A DNA stretch of 64,000 bases from Haloactinomyces albus (GTDB taxonomy: Bacteria; Actinomycetota; Actinomycetes; Mycobacteriales; Pseudonocardiaceae). The position numbers and the translations under genes are program-made. Positions 8,930 to 17,112 of this stretch are shown one piece after another. The stretch lies in NCBI RefSeq assembly GCF_031458135.1, contig NZ_JAVDXW010000001.1:3162001-3226000 (forward strand), written 5' to 3'. Every line of letters begins with the position of its first letter. Position 1 is the stretch's first letter. The notes under the pieces were generated by a model. It saw only the letters and a program-made list of their open reading frames with translations, did no database searches and was not told the DNA's origin.

Positions 8930-9622
8930 GTGTCCGTGAATACCGCGACGATAGCCTATGTGATCGTGTTCCCCGAGAAACCGACCGACAACGAGCCCGC
9001 GGGCCGGAATGACGCCGGACGCCGCGGCGCCGACAGCGGTGTGGTCTCCCTCCGCGGGAACCATGCGGGCAGCGCCGAAGCGAGTGTACTTCCCGTATCC
9101 ACCGGGGCAACGTTGCGGTTTCTGACCTCGGTGCTGCGAGCCAGGGCCGTGGTGGAAGTCGGTACCGGTTCGGGCGCGACCGCTCTGTCCCTGCTGGAGG
9201 GCATGGCCGCCGACGGGCTGCTCACCTCCATCGACCTCGATCCCGACGCACAGCGCACGGCTCGGGCGGCGCTGACGGAGGCCGGAGTGCCCGGCAACCG
9301 CACGAGGCTCATCACGGGAGTGGCTCAAGAGGTGCTGCTCCGGCTCACCGAGGGCGCCTATGACCTGGTACTGATCGACGCCACCAAACCGGATTACTCC
9401 GCTTACCTGGAGCCCGGTAAGCGGTTGCTGCGCCCCGGCGGGACCCTCGTGTTCCGCGGCATCGTGCCCGACAGCGACCTCGGTGATCCGGCACGGCGGA
9501 ACCCGGGAACCCCGAGGACCGCCGCCCTGCACGAACTCCTCCGAGCCGTCCACGCGGACCCGAGCCTGGTCCCGGTCGCACTGCCGGTCGAGGATGGGCT
9601 ACTGGCCATCGCCCGGACCTAG
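8930..9622 (+). CDS. SAM-dependent O-methyltransferase
   Basis: The 230-residue class I methyltransferase has the SAM-binding motif [16 protein letters not shown], the acidic residue after strand 2 (SIDLDPDAQ) and the metal-linked [13 protein letters not shown] region of the catechol/caffeoyl-CoA O-methyltransferase family. It is divergent from sigE, as is Rv1220c in M. tuberculosis. GTG at 8930 is the annotated start, but the first 40 residues are poorly conserved and a start nearer 8960 is possible. The substrate is unknown. It converges on mrp across a short region holding a 24-bp tandem duplication. Confidence 0.88.
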   Translation: MSVNTATIAYVIVFPEKPTDNEPAGRNDAGRRGADSGVVSLRGNHAGSAEASVLPVSTGATLRFLTSVLRARAVVEVGTGSGATALSLLEGMAADGLLTSIDLDPDAQRTARAALTEAGVPGNRTRLITGVAQEVLLRLTEGAYDLVLIDATKPDYSAYLEPGKRLLRPGGTLVFRGIVPDSDLGDPARRNPGTPRTAALHELLRAVHADPSLVPVALPVEDGLLAIART

Positions 9623-9624
9623 AC

Positions 9625-9672
9625 TCCGCCTGGCCCCGGTACCCGGGTTCCGCCTGGCCCCGGTACCCGGGT
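9625..9672. repeat. Perfect 24-bp tandem duplication
   Basis: Two head-to-tail identical 24-base units (9625-9648 and 9649-9672) start two bases after the methyltransferase stop. Each unit contains a near-palindromic core, CCCCGGTACCCGGG. It looks like a recent slippage event. Confidence 0.9.
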
Positions 9673-9703
9673 GAGGGGTGAAGTCTTCCGGAAAACCTCA
9701 CCC
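9669..9703. terminator. Hairpin between methyltransferase and mrp
   Basis: GGGTGAGG (9669-9676) pairs with CCTCACCC (9696-9703), with a 19-base loop that itself contains TTCCGGAA. It lies between convergent stops and could terminate in both directions. Confidence 0.45.
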
Positions 9704-9747
9704 CCACCAAGACCGACCGGACGGGCCTCGGGGAGTACGCGGACTCC

Positions 9748-10887
9748 CTACGCCGGGGAAACCGACAGGAGCTGGCCGGCCAGCCCGCGGGCACGGGTGG
9801 AGAGCTTCTTCGCCACGTCGCCGAGAACCACGCCTGCCGGGGACTCGGGAGCCTCCAACACCAGCGGCGTGCCCCCGTCGCCGGCCTCACGCAGGCGCGG
9901 GTCGAGCGGGATCTGACCGAGCAGCGGCACGTCGGCACCCACGGATTTGGTCAGCGAGTCCGCGACGATCTGGCCGCCACCGGAGCCGAACACGTCCATC
10001 CGCTGCCCGTCGGGCAGTTCCATCCAGGACATGTTCTCCACGACGCCTGCCAGCCGCTGACGGGTCTGCATCGCGATCGCACCTGCCCGCTCGGCGACCT
10101 CGGCGGCTGCCTGCTGCGGTGTGGTCACGACCAGGATCTCGGCATTGGGCATGAGCTGAGCGGTGGACAGTGCCACGTCACCGGTGCCGGGTGGCAGGTC
10201 CAGCAGCAGGACGTCCAGGTCGCCCCAGAACACGTCGGACAGGAACTGCTGGAGTGCCCGGTGCAGCATCGGACCGCGCCACACCACCGGCGTGTTGCCC
10301 GGGGTGAACATGCCGATGGAGATCAGTTTCACGCCGTGCGCCTGCGGCGGCATGATCATGTTCTCGACCTGGGTGGGCTTGTTCTCCGTGCCGAGCATCC
10401 GGGGCACGGAGTGTCCGTAGATGTCGGCGTCGACGACACCGACCGACAGGCCCCGCTGGGCCATCGACACGGCGAGATTGACCGTCACGCTGGACTTGCC
10501 GACGCCGCCCTTGCCGGAGGCGACGCAGTACACGCGTGTCATCGAGCCCGGCTCGGCGAACGGAATCCTGGGCTCCTCGGCGCCGCCCTTCAGCTGCTTG
10601 CGCAGTTCGGTGCGCTGCTCGTCGCTCATCACGTCGAGCTCGACGGAGACCGAGCGCACGCCCTCGATTCCCGATACCGCGGAGTCGACCCGCTGGGTGA
10701 TGGTGTCCTTCATCGGGCATCCCTGCACCGTGAGGTACACGCCGACCTCGACATCACCGTCATCGCCGACCGTGATCCCCTTGACCATGCCCAGTTCGGT
10801 GATCGGCTTGTGGATCTCGGGATCCTCGACCTGAGTGAGAGCCTGGCGAACGGCCTCTTCGGTGGGAGCGGACTGTGTAGTGGCCAC
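9748..10887 (-). CDS. mrp: Mrp/NBP35-family ATP-binding iron-sulfur carrier
   Basis: The 379-residue protein has an N-terminal DUF59/MIP18-like domain (residues 1-90, EDPEIHKPITELGMVKGI) fused to a deviant Walker A P-loop ATPase, GKGGVGKS at 125-132. Downstream LLLDLPPGTGD and NMSWMELPDGQ match the Mrp family, which loads iron-sulfur clusters onto target apoproteins in the cytosol. The C-terminal CxxC pair of eukaryotic NBP35 is absent, as I recall also for mycobacterial Mrp. ATG at 10887 starts the conserved N-terminus. Its place close to DUF1003 and the MgtE-N protein matches M. tuberculosis order. Confidence 0.93.
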   Translation of the reverse strand: MATTQSAPTEEAVRQALTQVEDPEIHKPITELGMVKGITVGDDGDVEVGVYLTVQGCPMKDTITQRVDSAVSGIEGVRSVSVELDVMSDEQRTELRKQLKGGAEEPRIPFAEPGSMTRVYCVASGKGGVGKSSVTVNLAVSMAQRGLSVGVVDADIYGHSVPRMLGTENKPTQVENMIMPPQAHGVKLISIGMFTPGNTPVVWRGPMLHRALQQFLSDVFWGDLDVLLLDLPPGTGDVALSTAQLMPNAEILVVTTPQQAAAEVAERAGAIAMQTRQRLAGVVENMSWMELPDGQRMDVFGSGGGQIVADSLTKSVGADVPLLGQIPLDPRLREAGDGGTPLVLEAPESPAGVVLGDVAKKLSTRARGLAGQLLSVSPA

Positions 10888-10925
10888 GGTTACGCGACAC
10901 CGACCTTTCCTGCGCGTATGGTCTC

Positions 10926-10946
10926 GGCATCCATGCTACGGATGCC
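10926..10946. promoter_or_regulatory. Short perfect inverted repeat upstream of mrp
   Basis: GGCATCC-ATGCTAC-GGATGCC forms a perfect 7-bp inverted repeat 40 bases upstream of the mrp start and downstream of the DUF1003 gene. It could be a terminator for the latter or an operator for mrp. Confidence 0.35.
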
Positions 10947-11033
10947 CGATATGCGTGCCCACGGTGTGGTCCGGCGCGCCGCGGTTCGGACCTTCCGTTC
11001 GGCTGCGACTGCGGCTGCGGCTGCGGACCGTGG

Positions 11034-11585
11034 TCAGCTCCGCTCCTCGCTCGGGTTCCACGCATCCGGCTTCGGACCGCTCCGGCGTCGTCGGGCGCTC
11101 GTGCTCTCCGTGCCGGGCAACTCGTCGCGCAGCCGATCGAGTTCGCCGCGCAGGTAGTCCCGAGTGGCGACCTCGCCGATGGCCAGGCGCAGCGCGGCGA
11201 GCTCACGGGCCAGGTACTCGGTGTCGGCCTTGGTCTGTTCCGCCCGTGCCCGGTCTTCCTCCAAAGACACCCGGTCCCGGTCGTCCTGGCGGTTCTGGGC
11301 GAGCAGGATCAGCGGCGCGGCGTAGGCCGCCTGGGTGGAAAACGCGAGGTTGAGCAGGATGAACGGGTAAGGATCCCAGGCCAGGGAGACGGCGAGGAGA
11401 TTCAGGCTGATCCAGGTCACCACGAGCAGGGTCTGCCAGAACAGGAACTTGCCGGTCCCCAAGAACCGGGCGATCCGTTCGGAGAGCCTGCCGAACAGTT
11501 CCGGATCGAGATCGAGCGAGAAGCGGCGGGGTTGGCGCGGCTGGTCGAGCCGCCGTCGGGGCAGCAGCTCAGGCATTGCCGGCAC
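11034..11585 (-). CDS. DUF1003 membrane protein
   Basis: The 183-residue protein has two adjacent hydrophobic segments (FLFWQTLLVVTWISLNLL and FILLNLAFSTQAAYAAPLIL), followed by the charged LLAQNRQDDRDR stretch and a helical tail; this is the DUF1003 pattern. The family is of unknown function and in mycobacteria sits next to the MgtE-N/CBS protein, as here. GTG at 11585 has AGGAAG upstream; ATG at 11576 is the alternative and would give an ATGCCTGA overlap. Either way it overlaps the end of the upstream gene, so the two are translated as a coupled pair. Confidence 0.85.
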   Translation of the reverse strand: MPAMPELLPRRRLDQPRQPRRFSLDLDPELFGRLSERIARFLGTGKFLFWQTLLVVTWISLNLLAVSLAWDPYPFILLNLAFSTQAAYAAPLILLAQNRQDDRDRVSLEEDRARAEQTKADTEYLARELAALRLAIGEVATRDYLRGELDRLRDELPGTESTSARRRRSGPKPDAWNPSEERS

Positions 11586-12870
11586 CCGCTTCCTGCACGG
11601 CGGCGGCCGACTCGTCGCTGTCGGGCAACCCGCTGCGCCGCCAGTTCTCCGGCAGCAGGTGGTCGAGCACGTCGTCGACGGTGACGGCTCCGATCAGATG
11701 CTCCTGATCGTCGAGGACCGGTCCGCACACCAGATTGTAGGCGGCGAAGTACCGGGTGACCTCGGTCAGCGGTGCTGCCGGGGGCAGGCTCGCCAGGTCG
11801 GTGTCCAGGGCACCCCCCACGAGGTTGGACGGTGGCTCGCGCAGCAGCCGTTGGATGTGCACGCAACCGAGATACCGACCGGTGGGTGTTTCCGACGGGG
11901 GCCTGCACACGAAGACCATGCTCGCCAGGCCCACCGGCAGCTCGGCGTTGCGCACCATCGCGAGTGCCTCGGCGATGGTGGCGTCCGGCTCGGCGATCAC
12001 CGGTTCGGGTGTCATCAGTCCGCCCGCGGTATCGGAGGAGTACTTCAGCAGCCGCTTGACCGGCGCGGACTCCTCCGGTGCCATCAGTTCCAGCAGCCGT
12101 TCCTTGTCCCTCTCGGACAATTCGGCCAGCAGGTCGGCAGCGTCGTCCGGGTCCATGGCCTCCAGCAGCTCGGTGGCACGGTCCTCGCCCAGGTGCTCGA
12201 CCAGGTTTTTCTGGTCCTCCTCCGGCAACTCCTCGACGACGTCGGCCAGCCGTTCGACATCGAGTGCTTCGGCGACCTCGTAACGCCGCTTGGTGGGCAG
12301 TTCGTGCAGCGCGCTGGCCACATCGACGGCGCGCATCGTGTCGAACACCGTGAGTAGTTGGTGCACGCCCTGAGGTTGGTCGGTCAGTTCGGCGACGGCC
12401 AGACCCGTGATCTGGTCCCAGGCCAGTACCTGCACCGGCCCACGGCGCCCGAGTCGACCGGTGCGCTCCCGGACGGCGAGCTTGCCGAGCTGCCAGTCGC
12501 GGGTGCGGGTTTGCTCCATCGCCGCATCGACCAGCATCGCCGGGGACCCGGAAGCAGCCACGGTGACCCGGGCATCCAGGAGCTGGCCGAGCACGAGAAC
12601 CTCGTTGGGGCGCTGGTGGAACTGCCGCATGTTCAGCGTGCCGGTCGCCAGCATCACCGCACCCGCCTCGATCCGGGTGACCCGCAGCATCGGCACGAAG
12701 ATGCGCCTGCGGGTGGCCATCTCCATCACCAGACCGAGCACGCGCGGGGGTCGGCGATCCGGGCGCAGCCCGGCCACCACATCCCGCACCTTGCCGATCG
12801 ATTCGCCGTCCGGTCCGAACACGGCCAGTCCGGCCATCTGCGCGGCATAGACTCTGTTCGTGCCCGCCAC
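11569..12870 (-). CDS. MgtE N-domain/CBS protein without the channel
   Basis: The 433-residue soluble protein starts with a PRC-barrel-like region (GPDGESIGKVRDVV), continues into a MgtE N-terminal superhelical domain (ADVVEELPEEDQ, LLEAMDPDDAADLLAEL) and ends with two CBS motifs (TAGGLMTPEPVI, GAVTVDDVLDHLLP). The five-helix membrane channel of true MgtE magnesium transporters is missing, so this is a stand-alone sensor or regulatory unit like Rv1232c. GTG at 12870 is preferred because it begins the conserved AGTNRVYAAQMAGL; GTG at 12927 adds 19 unconserved residues. It may sense magnesium or adenosine ligands for another transporter. That role is inference. Confidence 0.85.
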   Translation of the reverse strand: MAGTNRVYAAQMAGLAVFGPDGESIGKVRDVVAGLRPDRRPPRVLGLVMEMATRRRIFVPMLRVTRIEAGAVMLATGTLNMRQFHQRPNEVLVLGQLLDARVTVAASGSPAMLVDAAMEQTRTRDWQLGKLAVRERTGRLGRRGPVQVLAWDQITGLAVAELTDQPQGVHQLLTVFDTMRAVDVASALHELPTKRRYEVAEALDVERLADVVEELPEEDQKNLVEHLGEDRATELLEAMDPDDAADLLAELSERDKERLLELMAPEESAPVKRLLKYSSDTAGGLMTPEPVIAEPDATIAEALAMVRNAELPVGLASMVFVCRPPSETPTGRYLGCVHIQRLLREPPSNLVGGALDTDLASLPPAAPLTEVTRYFAAYNLVCGPVLDDQEHLIGAVTVDDVLDHLLPENWRRSGLPDSDESAAAVQEAGAGNA

Positions 12871-12961
12871 GCTGATCAGGCTAGTCCCGAGCGCGCTTCG
12901 GGACACGCTCACGCGGGTGGTAGACACGAGAGGTCGTGTCCCGGCTCGAGGAGGATTTGCA

Positions 12962-13921
12962 GTGGTCGACCGTCATCGCCCCCGCCGCACGTGTCTGGCG
13001 GTTCCCGGATCCGGTCCGAAGATGATCGACAAGGCACGCGGTCTGGACGTCGACCAGTTCTTCCTGGACTTGGAGGACGCGGTCGCGCCACTGGCCAAGG
13101 CATCGGCCAGGGAGACCGTCGTCGCCGCGCTCAACGAGGGTGGCTGGGACGGCAAAACCCGCACCGTTCGGGTCAATGGCCTGAGCACCGAATGGACCTA
13201 CCGGGATGTGATCGAGGTCGTGGAGGGAGCGGGATCGGCGCTGGACACGATCATGCTTCCCAAGGTCGGCAGTCCCGATCAGGTGCGTTGGTTGGACCTG
13301 ACGCTGACCCAGCTCGAGAAGGCGATCGGGCTCGACGCCGGGGCGATCGGTATCGAGGTACAGATCGAGGACGCGCGAGGCCTGGTCGACGTCGACGCGA
13401 TCGCGGCGGCCTCACCGAGGGTGGAAACGCTCATTTTCGGCCCTGCCGACTTCATGGCCTCGATCAACATGCGCTCGCTGGTGGTGGGGGAGCAACCACC
13501 CGGCTACGACGTCGGAGACGCCTACCACTACATCCTGATGCGCCTGCTCATGGCCGCGCGTGCCCATGACCTGCAGGTCCTCGACGGTCCATACCTGCAG
13601 ATCAAGGACATCGACGGGCTCAGGCAGGTCGCCGGTCGTTCGGCCGCGCTGGGATTCGACGGGAAGTGGGTGCTGCACCCCGGTCAGGTCGATGCGGTCA
13701 ACGAGATTTTCTCCCCGCGCCAGCAGGACTACGACCACGCCGAGAACATTCTCGACGCCTACGAGTGGCACACCTCGGAGGCGGGAGGCAAGCGCGGCGC
13801 GGCGATGCTCGGCGACGAGATGATCGACGAGGCCTCGCGCAAGATGGCGCTGGTGATCGCGGGAAAGGGACGTGCCGCCGGAATGCGGCGGACCGAGCCT
13901 TGGACCCCGCCCCGGGACTGA
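12962..13921 (+). CDS. HpcH/HpaI aldolase, CitE-like CoA-ester lyase
   Basis: The 319-residue protein belongs to the citrate lyase beta/malyl-CoA lyase group. Visible motifs are RTCLAVPGSGPKMIDKA near the start, LDLEDAVAP carrying the catalytic glutamate-aspartate pair, MLPKVGS, and the C-terminal WVLHPGQVDAVNEIF. Such enzymes cleave or form malyl-CoA or methylmalyl-CoA with magnesium. GTG at 12962 follows an excellent GAGGAGG site. It is divergent from the MgtE-N gene with under 100 bases between them. There are no partner citrate lyase alpha or gamma subunits, which favours a stand-alone L-malyl-CoA/beta-methylmalyl-CoA lyase (Mcl2-like) role. Confidence 0.85.
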   Translation: MVDRHRPRRTCLAVPGSGPKMIDKARGLDVDQFFLDLEDAVAPLAKASARETVVAALNEGGWDGKTRTVRVNGLSTEWTYRDVIEVVEGAGSALDTIMLPKVGSPDQVRWLDLTLTQLEKAIGLDAGAIGIEVQIEDARGLVDVDAIAAASPRVETLIFGPADFMASINMRSLVVGEQPPGYDVGDAYHYILMRLLMAARAHDLQVLDGPYLQIKDIDGLRQVAGRSAALGFDGKWVLHPGQVDAVNEIFSPRQQDYDHAENILDAYEWHTSEAGGKRGAAMLGDEMIDEASRKMALVIAGKGRAAGMRRTEPWTPPRD

Positions 13922-13924
13922 AAC

Positions 13925-13944
13925 CCGGGTGTCGAAAGACCCGG
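13925..13944 (+). terminator. Hairpin after CitE-like gene
   Basis: CCGGGT and ACCCGG form a 6-bp stem around an 8-base loop containing GAAA, immediately after the stop codon. Confidence 0.4.
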
Positions 13945-14080
13945 TGAGCTCGGGCGGCCGGACGGACGTGTCCTCGTTCGTCCGGCCGATGTTCGCCGGG
14001 TGTTCACCCGGAGTGTGTGGCGGCTGTGGTTTTCCTGCCCAAAGCTGGGTGCGTGAGCTCGTCCGGCCCGGGAGATCCGA

Positions 14081-14560
14081 ATGGTTGCCGATGGGAATCG
14101 TGCGGTCGTGCTCGGCTGGAACGGCACGCTCATCGACGGCCCCGGGGATCGGCGCGCACGGCTGGTGCCCGGAACTTCCGAGATGCTCACCGGGGCGCGC
14201 GCAGCGGCGATTCCGGTGATCGTGGTGACGTCGGTCGAGTTGGCCGTGGTCGCACGCGACGCACGTCGTCTGGGTATCGGCGGGTTGTTGTCGATGGTGA
14301 TCGCCGACGTCGAGGAACCGGTTGCGGAATTGGCCGCCGTGAATCACGACTTTCCGCGCCTGGCCTGCGTGAGCGGTGTTGATTCCGAAATCGTCGCGGC
14401 TCGCCGGGCCGGTGTCGTCGCTTTCGGCTATTCCGGTGGGCTCCACTCGGGGTCGCACCTGCGGGCAGCGGGGGCCGAGGCCGTGGTTGCTCGGTTCGAT
14501 CGGGGGCTGGCACTACGGGTTACCGCCAACAGGCTGTTCGCCGTGCAGGGGCATGCCTGA
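14081..14560 (+). CDS. HAD-like protein lacking the catalytic aspartates
   Basis: The 159-residue protein follows the haloacid dehalogenase layout. The nucleophile motif DxDGT is replaced by LGWNGTLID near the N-terminus, so both aspartates are lost (Gly and Asn instead). The C-terminal motif survives in part as SGVDSEIVAARRAGVVAFGY. It therefore looks like a pseudoenzyme, or a binding or regulatory protein derived from a phosphatase. ATG at 14081 follows GGGAG. Flanks (CitE-like lyase, pst operon) give no functional clue. A compact hairpin lies just after the stop. Confidence 0.7.
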   Translation: MVADGNRAVVLGWNGTLIDGPGDRRARLVPGTSEMLTGARAAAIPVIVVTSVELAVVARDARRLGIGGLLSMVIADVEEPVAELAAVNHDFPRLACVSGVDSEIVAARRAGVVAFGYSGGLHSGSHLRAAGAEAVVARFDRGLALRVTANRLFAVQGHA

Positions 14561-14562
14561 GC

Positions 14563-14580
14563 CGGTTTTCGGCAAAACCG
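14563..14580 (+). terminator. Hairpin after HAD-like gene
   Basis: CGGTTTT-CGGC-AAAACCG is a perfect 7-bp stem with a tetraloop, three bases after the stop codon. Confidence 0.5.
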
Positions 14581-14814
14581 CACGCCCTGCACCTGGGGTG
14601 GGGAAAGTTCTCTCGGCGGTTTTTCATCCGGTGCCCGGTAGGCCGGAGCGCCCGGTGTCGAAAATCGACGACGATTACTCCGCGTGCCGTGGTGAGTACA
14701 TCGGGTTTCGGGTACGCTTTCTTGTGTCGTCGGCTCTTCGGGAGGGTCCGGCCCACGAGGGCGGTACGGTGCCCGGCCGTGCTCGAGTCCGGAATTGAAT
14801 ATCCGGTTACTTTT

Positions 14815-14873
14815 GTGACGTCACCGTGATGACGAATATTCGTCGAGTGCTATTTCCCGTCTGTTCATCCGAG
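14815..14873. promoter_or_regulatory. Palindrome pair upstream of pstS
   Basis: In the 411-base gap before pstS, two perfect palindromes sit six bases apart: GTGACGTCAC (14815-14824) and GACGAATATTCGTC (14831-14844). A GTTCATCCGAG element at 14863-14873 resembles one half of an actinobacterial PHO box. The pst operon is normally PhoP-controlled, so these are candidate regulator sites. The remainder of the gap shows no gene. Confidence 0.45.
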
Positions 14874-14971
14874 TTGCTCGGCCATGTCACTTTCACGCTT
14901 TAGTGTTCCCTTCGCCAGCGAATACAACGGTCGGCGCTTGTCGGCCGAGCCAGGTCGAAAGGGGCAAACCT

Positions 14972-16063
14972 GTGCAGCGCAGTATCATGAGACGCACTGT
15001 CACCTTGCCGGTGGCAGCGGCGCTCACTCTCGTTCTGGGAGCCTGCGGTGCCGCCAACGAACAAGCTGCGGGCGGCAGTCAGGGATCGGGTCTGTCCGGG
15101 ACCATCAATGGTGCGGGTGCCAGCTCGCAGGAGGCCGCGCAGCAGGCATGGCGGGCCGAGTTCGTCAAGAAGAACCCGAACGTCACGGTCAACTACTCGC
15201 CGATCGGCTCCGGTGGGGGACGTGAGCGCTTCGTTTCGGGCGCCACCGACTTCGGCGGGACCGATGCCGCTCTCGAGGGGGAGGAGCTGGCCGCCGCCAA
15301 GAAGCGCTGCGGCACGCTTGTCGAGGTTCCCACGTACGTTTCCCCGATCGCGGTCGCGTTCAATCTCGAGGGCGTCGATCAGCTGAAGCTCAAGCCTGCG
15401 ACGATCGCCAAGATCTTCAACCAGAAGATCACCAAGTGGAACGACCCGGCCATCGCCGCGACCAACCCCGATGTGCAGCTGCCCAACCTGCCCATCACGC
15501 CGGTGAACCGCTCGGACGAGTCGGGAACGACCGAGAACTTCGTCGACTACCTGTCGGTGGCAGCAGGCGAGGCGTGGCCGCACGAGGTCAGCGGCAACTG
15601 GCCGGTTCCGGGTGGCGAGGCGGCCAAGGGCACCTCGGGTGTCAAGCGCGCCATCTCGGCCGGACAGGGCACCATCGGCTACCTCGACGCCAGCCGCGTG
15701 GGTGAGCTCGGCACGGTGGCCGTCGGCGTGGGCAACGAATTCGTCCCGTACTCGCCGGAAGCCGCGGCGAAGGTGCTGGAGGTCTCGAAGCGAATCAAGG
15801 GACAGGGCGAGCACGTCTTCGCCTACGACCTGGCCCGGGACACCAAGGAGTCCGGCACGTACCCGATCGCTCTGGTCTCCTACGGCATGGCCTGCGGAAG
15901 TTACGACGATCCGCAGAAGGGCAAACTCGTGCGGTCCTACTTCGAGTACATGCTCAGTGCCGAGGGCCAGCAGGCGGCTGCCGAGGCGGCCGGTTCGGCA
16001 CCGATCTCGGACGCGCTGCGCAAGAAGCTGATGCCCGCTGTGCAGGCCATCGGCGCAAGCTGA
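14972..16063 (+). CDS. pstS: Phosphate ABC transporter substrate-binding lipoprotein
   Basis: The 363-residue precursor has an n-region with RR, a hydrophobic stretch and the lipobox LGAC with Cys25, so it is anchored outside the membrane. The mature part has the PstS phosphate-binding elements: GAGASSQEAAQQAWRAEF, YSPIGSGGGRERF, ATDFGGTDA and NRSDESGTTENF. It captures phosphate for the PstCAB permease. GTG at 14972 is chosen for the GAAAGGGG site; ATG at 14987 would give a shorter signal peptide. It heads the operon. A strong hairpin follows before pstC, which likely lets pstS be expressed above the others. Confidence 0.95.
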   Translation: MQRSIMRRTVTLPVAAALTLVLGACGAANEQAAGGSQGSGLSGTINGAGASSQEAAQQAWRAEFVKKNPNVTVNYSPIGSGGGRERFVSGATDFGGTDAALEGEELAAAKKRCGTLVEVPTYVSPIAVAFNLEGVDQLKLKPATIAKIFNQKITKWNDPAIAATNPDVQLPNLPITPVNRSDESGTTENFVDYLSVAAGEAWPHEVSGNWPVPGGEAAKGTSGVKRAISAGQGTIGYLDASRVGELGTVAVGVGNEFVPYSPEAAAKVLEVSKRIKGQGEHVFAYDLARDTKESGTYPIALVSYGMACGSYDDPQKGKLVRSYFEYMLSAEGQQAAAEAAGSAPISDALRKKLMPAVQAIGAS

Positions 16064-16080
16064 AACACGCACCGACTGTG

Positions 16081-16119
16081 AGTTCGGGGAGGGTCTCTGC
16101 CGGGGAACCTCCCCGAACT
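16081..16119 (+). terminator. Attenuator-like hairpin between pstS and pstC
   Basis: AGTTCGGGGAGG (16081-16092) and CCTCCCCGAACT (16108-16119) form a perfect 12-bp stem with a 15-base loop in the 101-base pstS-pstC gap. There is no T-run. It can lower read-through or protect the pstS 3' end, giving the excess of binding protein usual in ABC importers. Confidence 0.65.
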
Positions 16120-16164
16120 TGGTGTGACGCTTCCTCGTCCACCGCATCACTCGAAGGAACCCGT

Positions 16165-17112
16165 GTGACCGATACCATTCAAAGCGCATCCGAACGCCGC
16201 AGAGCGAGGCAGCGGCCGGGAGACCGCGTGTTCACCGGTACCGCGACCGGTGCGGGCATCCTGATCCTCGTGCTCCTGGCCGGCGTCGCCGCGTTTCTGC
16301 TGATCGAGGCCTGGCCTGCGTTGCTCGCCCCGGACGAGAAAATCCCGGGCGGTGAGGGACTGGTCGTCTACATTTGGCCGCTGGTGTTCGGCACCTTGTG
16401 GGCGGCCGTGCTGGCGCTGGTGATCGCCGCACCGCTGGCGGTGCTCATCGCGCTGTTCATCACCCATTACGCCCCGCGTCACTTCGCACAGGGGCTGGGC
16501 TACATCATCGACCTGCTTGCCGCCGTGCCGAGCATCATCTACGGCCTCTGGGGATTCTCCGTGCTCGCGCCGGCTACCACGGGCCTGACCCGGTGGCTGG
16601 AGGACAACCTCGGTTTCATCCCGCTGTTCGCGGGCCCGGTCTCGACCACCGGTCGCACCATGTTCACCACAGCACTGGTGCTCGCGGTGATGATCCTGCC
16701 GATCATCACCGCGGTCGTGCGGGAGGCTTTCGTGCAGACGCCACGCCTGCACGAGGAAGCCTCCCTGGCGCTGGGTGCCACTCGTCTGGAGATGATCCGG
16801 ATGGCGGTGTTGCCGTTCGGTCGCTCCAGCATCGTCAGCGGGTCCATGCTCGGTCTCGGACGCGCGCTGGGCGAGACGATGGCCGTGGCGATCGTCCTCT
16901 CGACGTCCGGCGGGGTCACGTTCAACCTGATCAGTTCGGGCAACCCGTCGACGATCGCGGCCAACATCGCGCTGGAGTTCCCGGAATCCTCCGGCATCGC
17001 CATCGACACCCTGATCGCCTCCGGCCTCGTCCTGTTCGCCATCACGCTGGTGGTGAACATGCTCGCCCGAGCGATCGTCAACCGGAGCCGCGACTCTTCG
17101 GGAGCCAACTGA
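16165..17112 (+). CDS. pstC: Phosphate ABC transporter permease PstC
   Basis: The 315-residue inner membrane protein has about six hydrophobic segments and the permease EAA loop (EEASLALGATRLEMIRMAVLP) that contacts PstB. LGRALGETMAVAIVLS is a PstC family block. With PstA it forms the phosphate channel. GTG at 16165 follows GAAGGA. The stop codon overlaps the pstA start (TGATG), so the two permeases are coupled in translation. Confidence 0.95.
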   Translation: MTDTIQSASERRRARQRPGDRVFTGTATGAGILILVLLAGVAAFLLIEAWPALLAPDEKIPGGEGLVVYIWPLVFGTLWAAVLALVIAAPLAVLIALFITHYAPRHFAQGLGYIIDLLAAVPSIIYGLWGFSVLAPATTGLTRWLEDNLGFIPLFAGPVSTTGRTMFTTALVLAVMILPIITAVVREAFVQTPRLHEEASLALGATRLEMIRMAVLPFGRSSIVSGSMLGLGRALGETMAVAIVLSTSGGVTFNLISSGNPSTIAANIALEFPESSGIAIDTLIASGLVLFAITLVVNMLARAIVNRSRDSSGAN

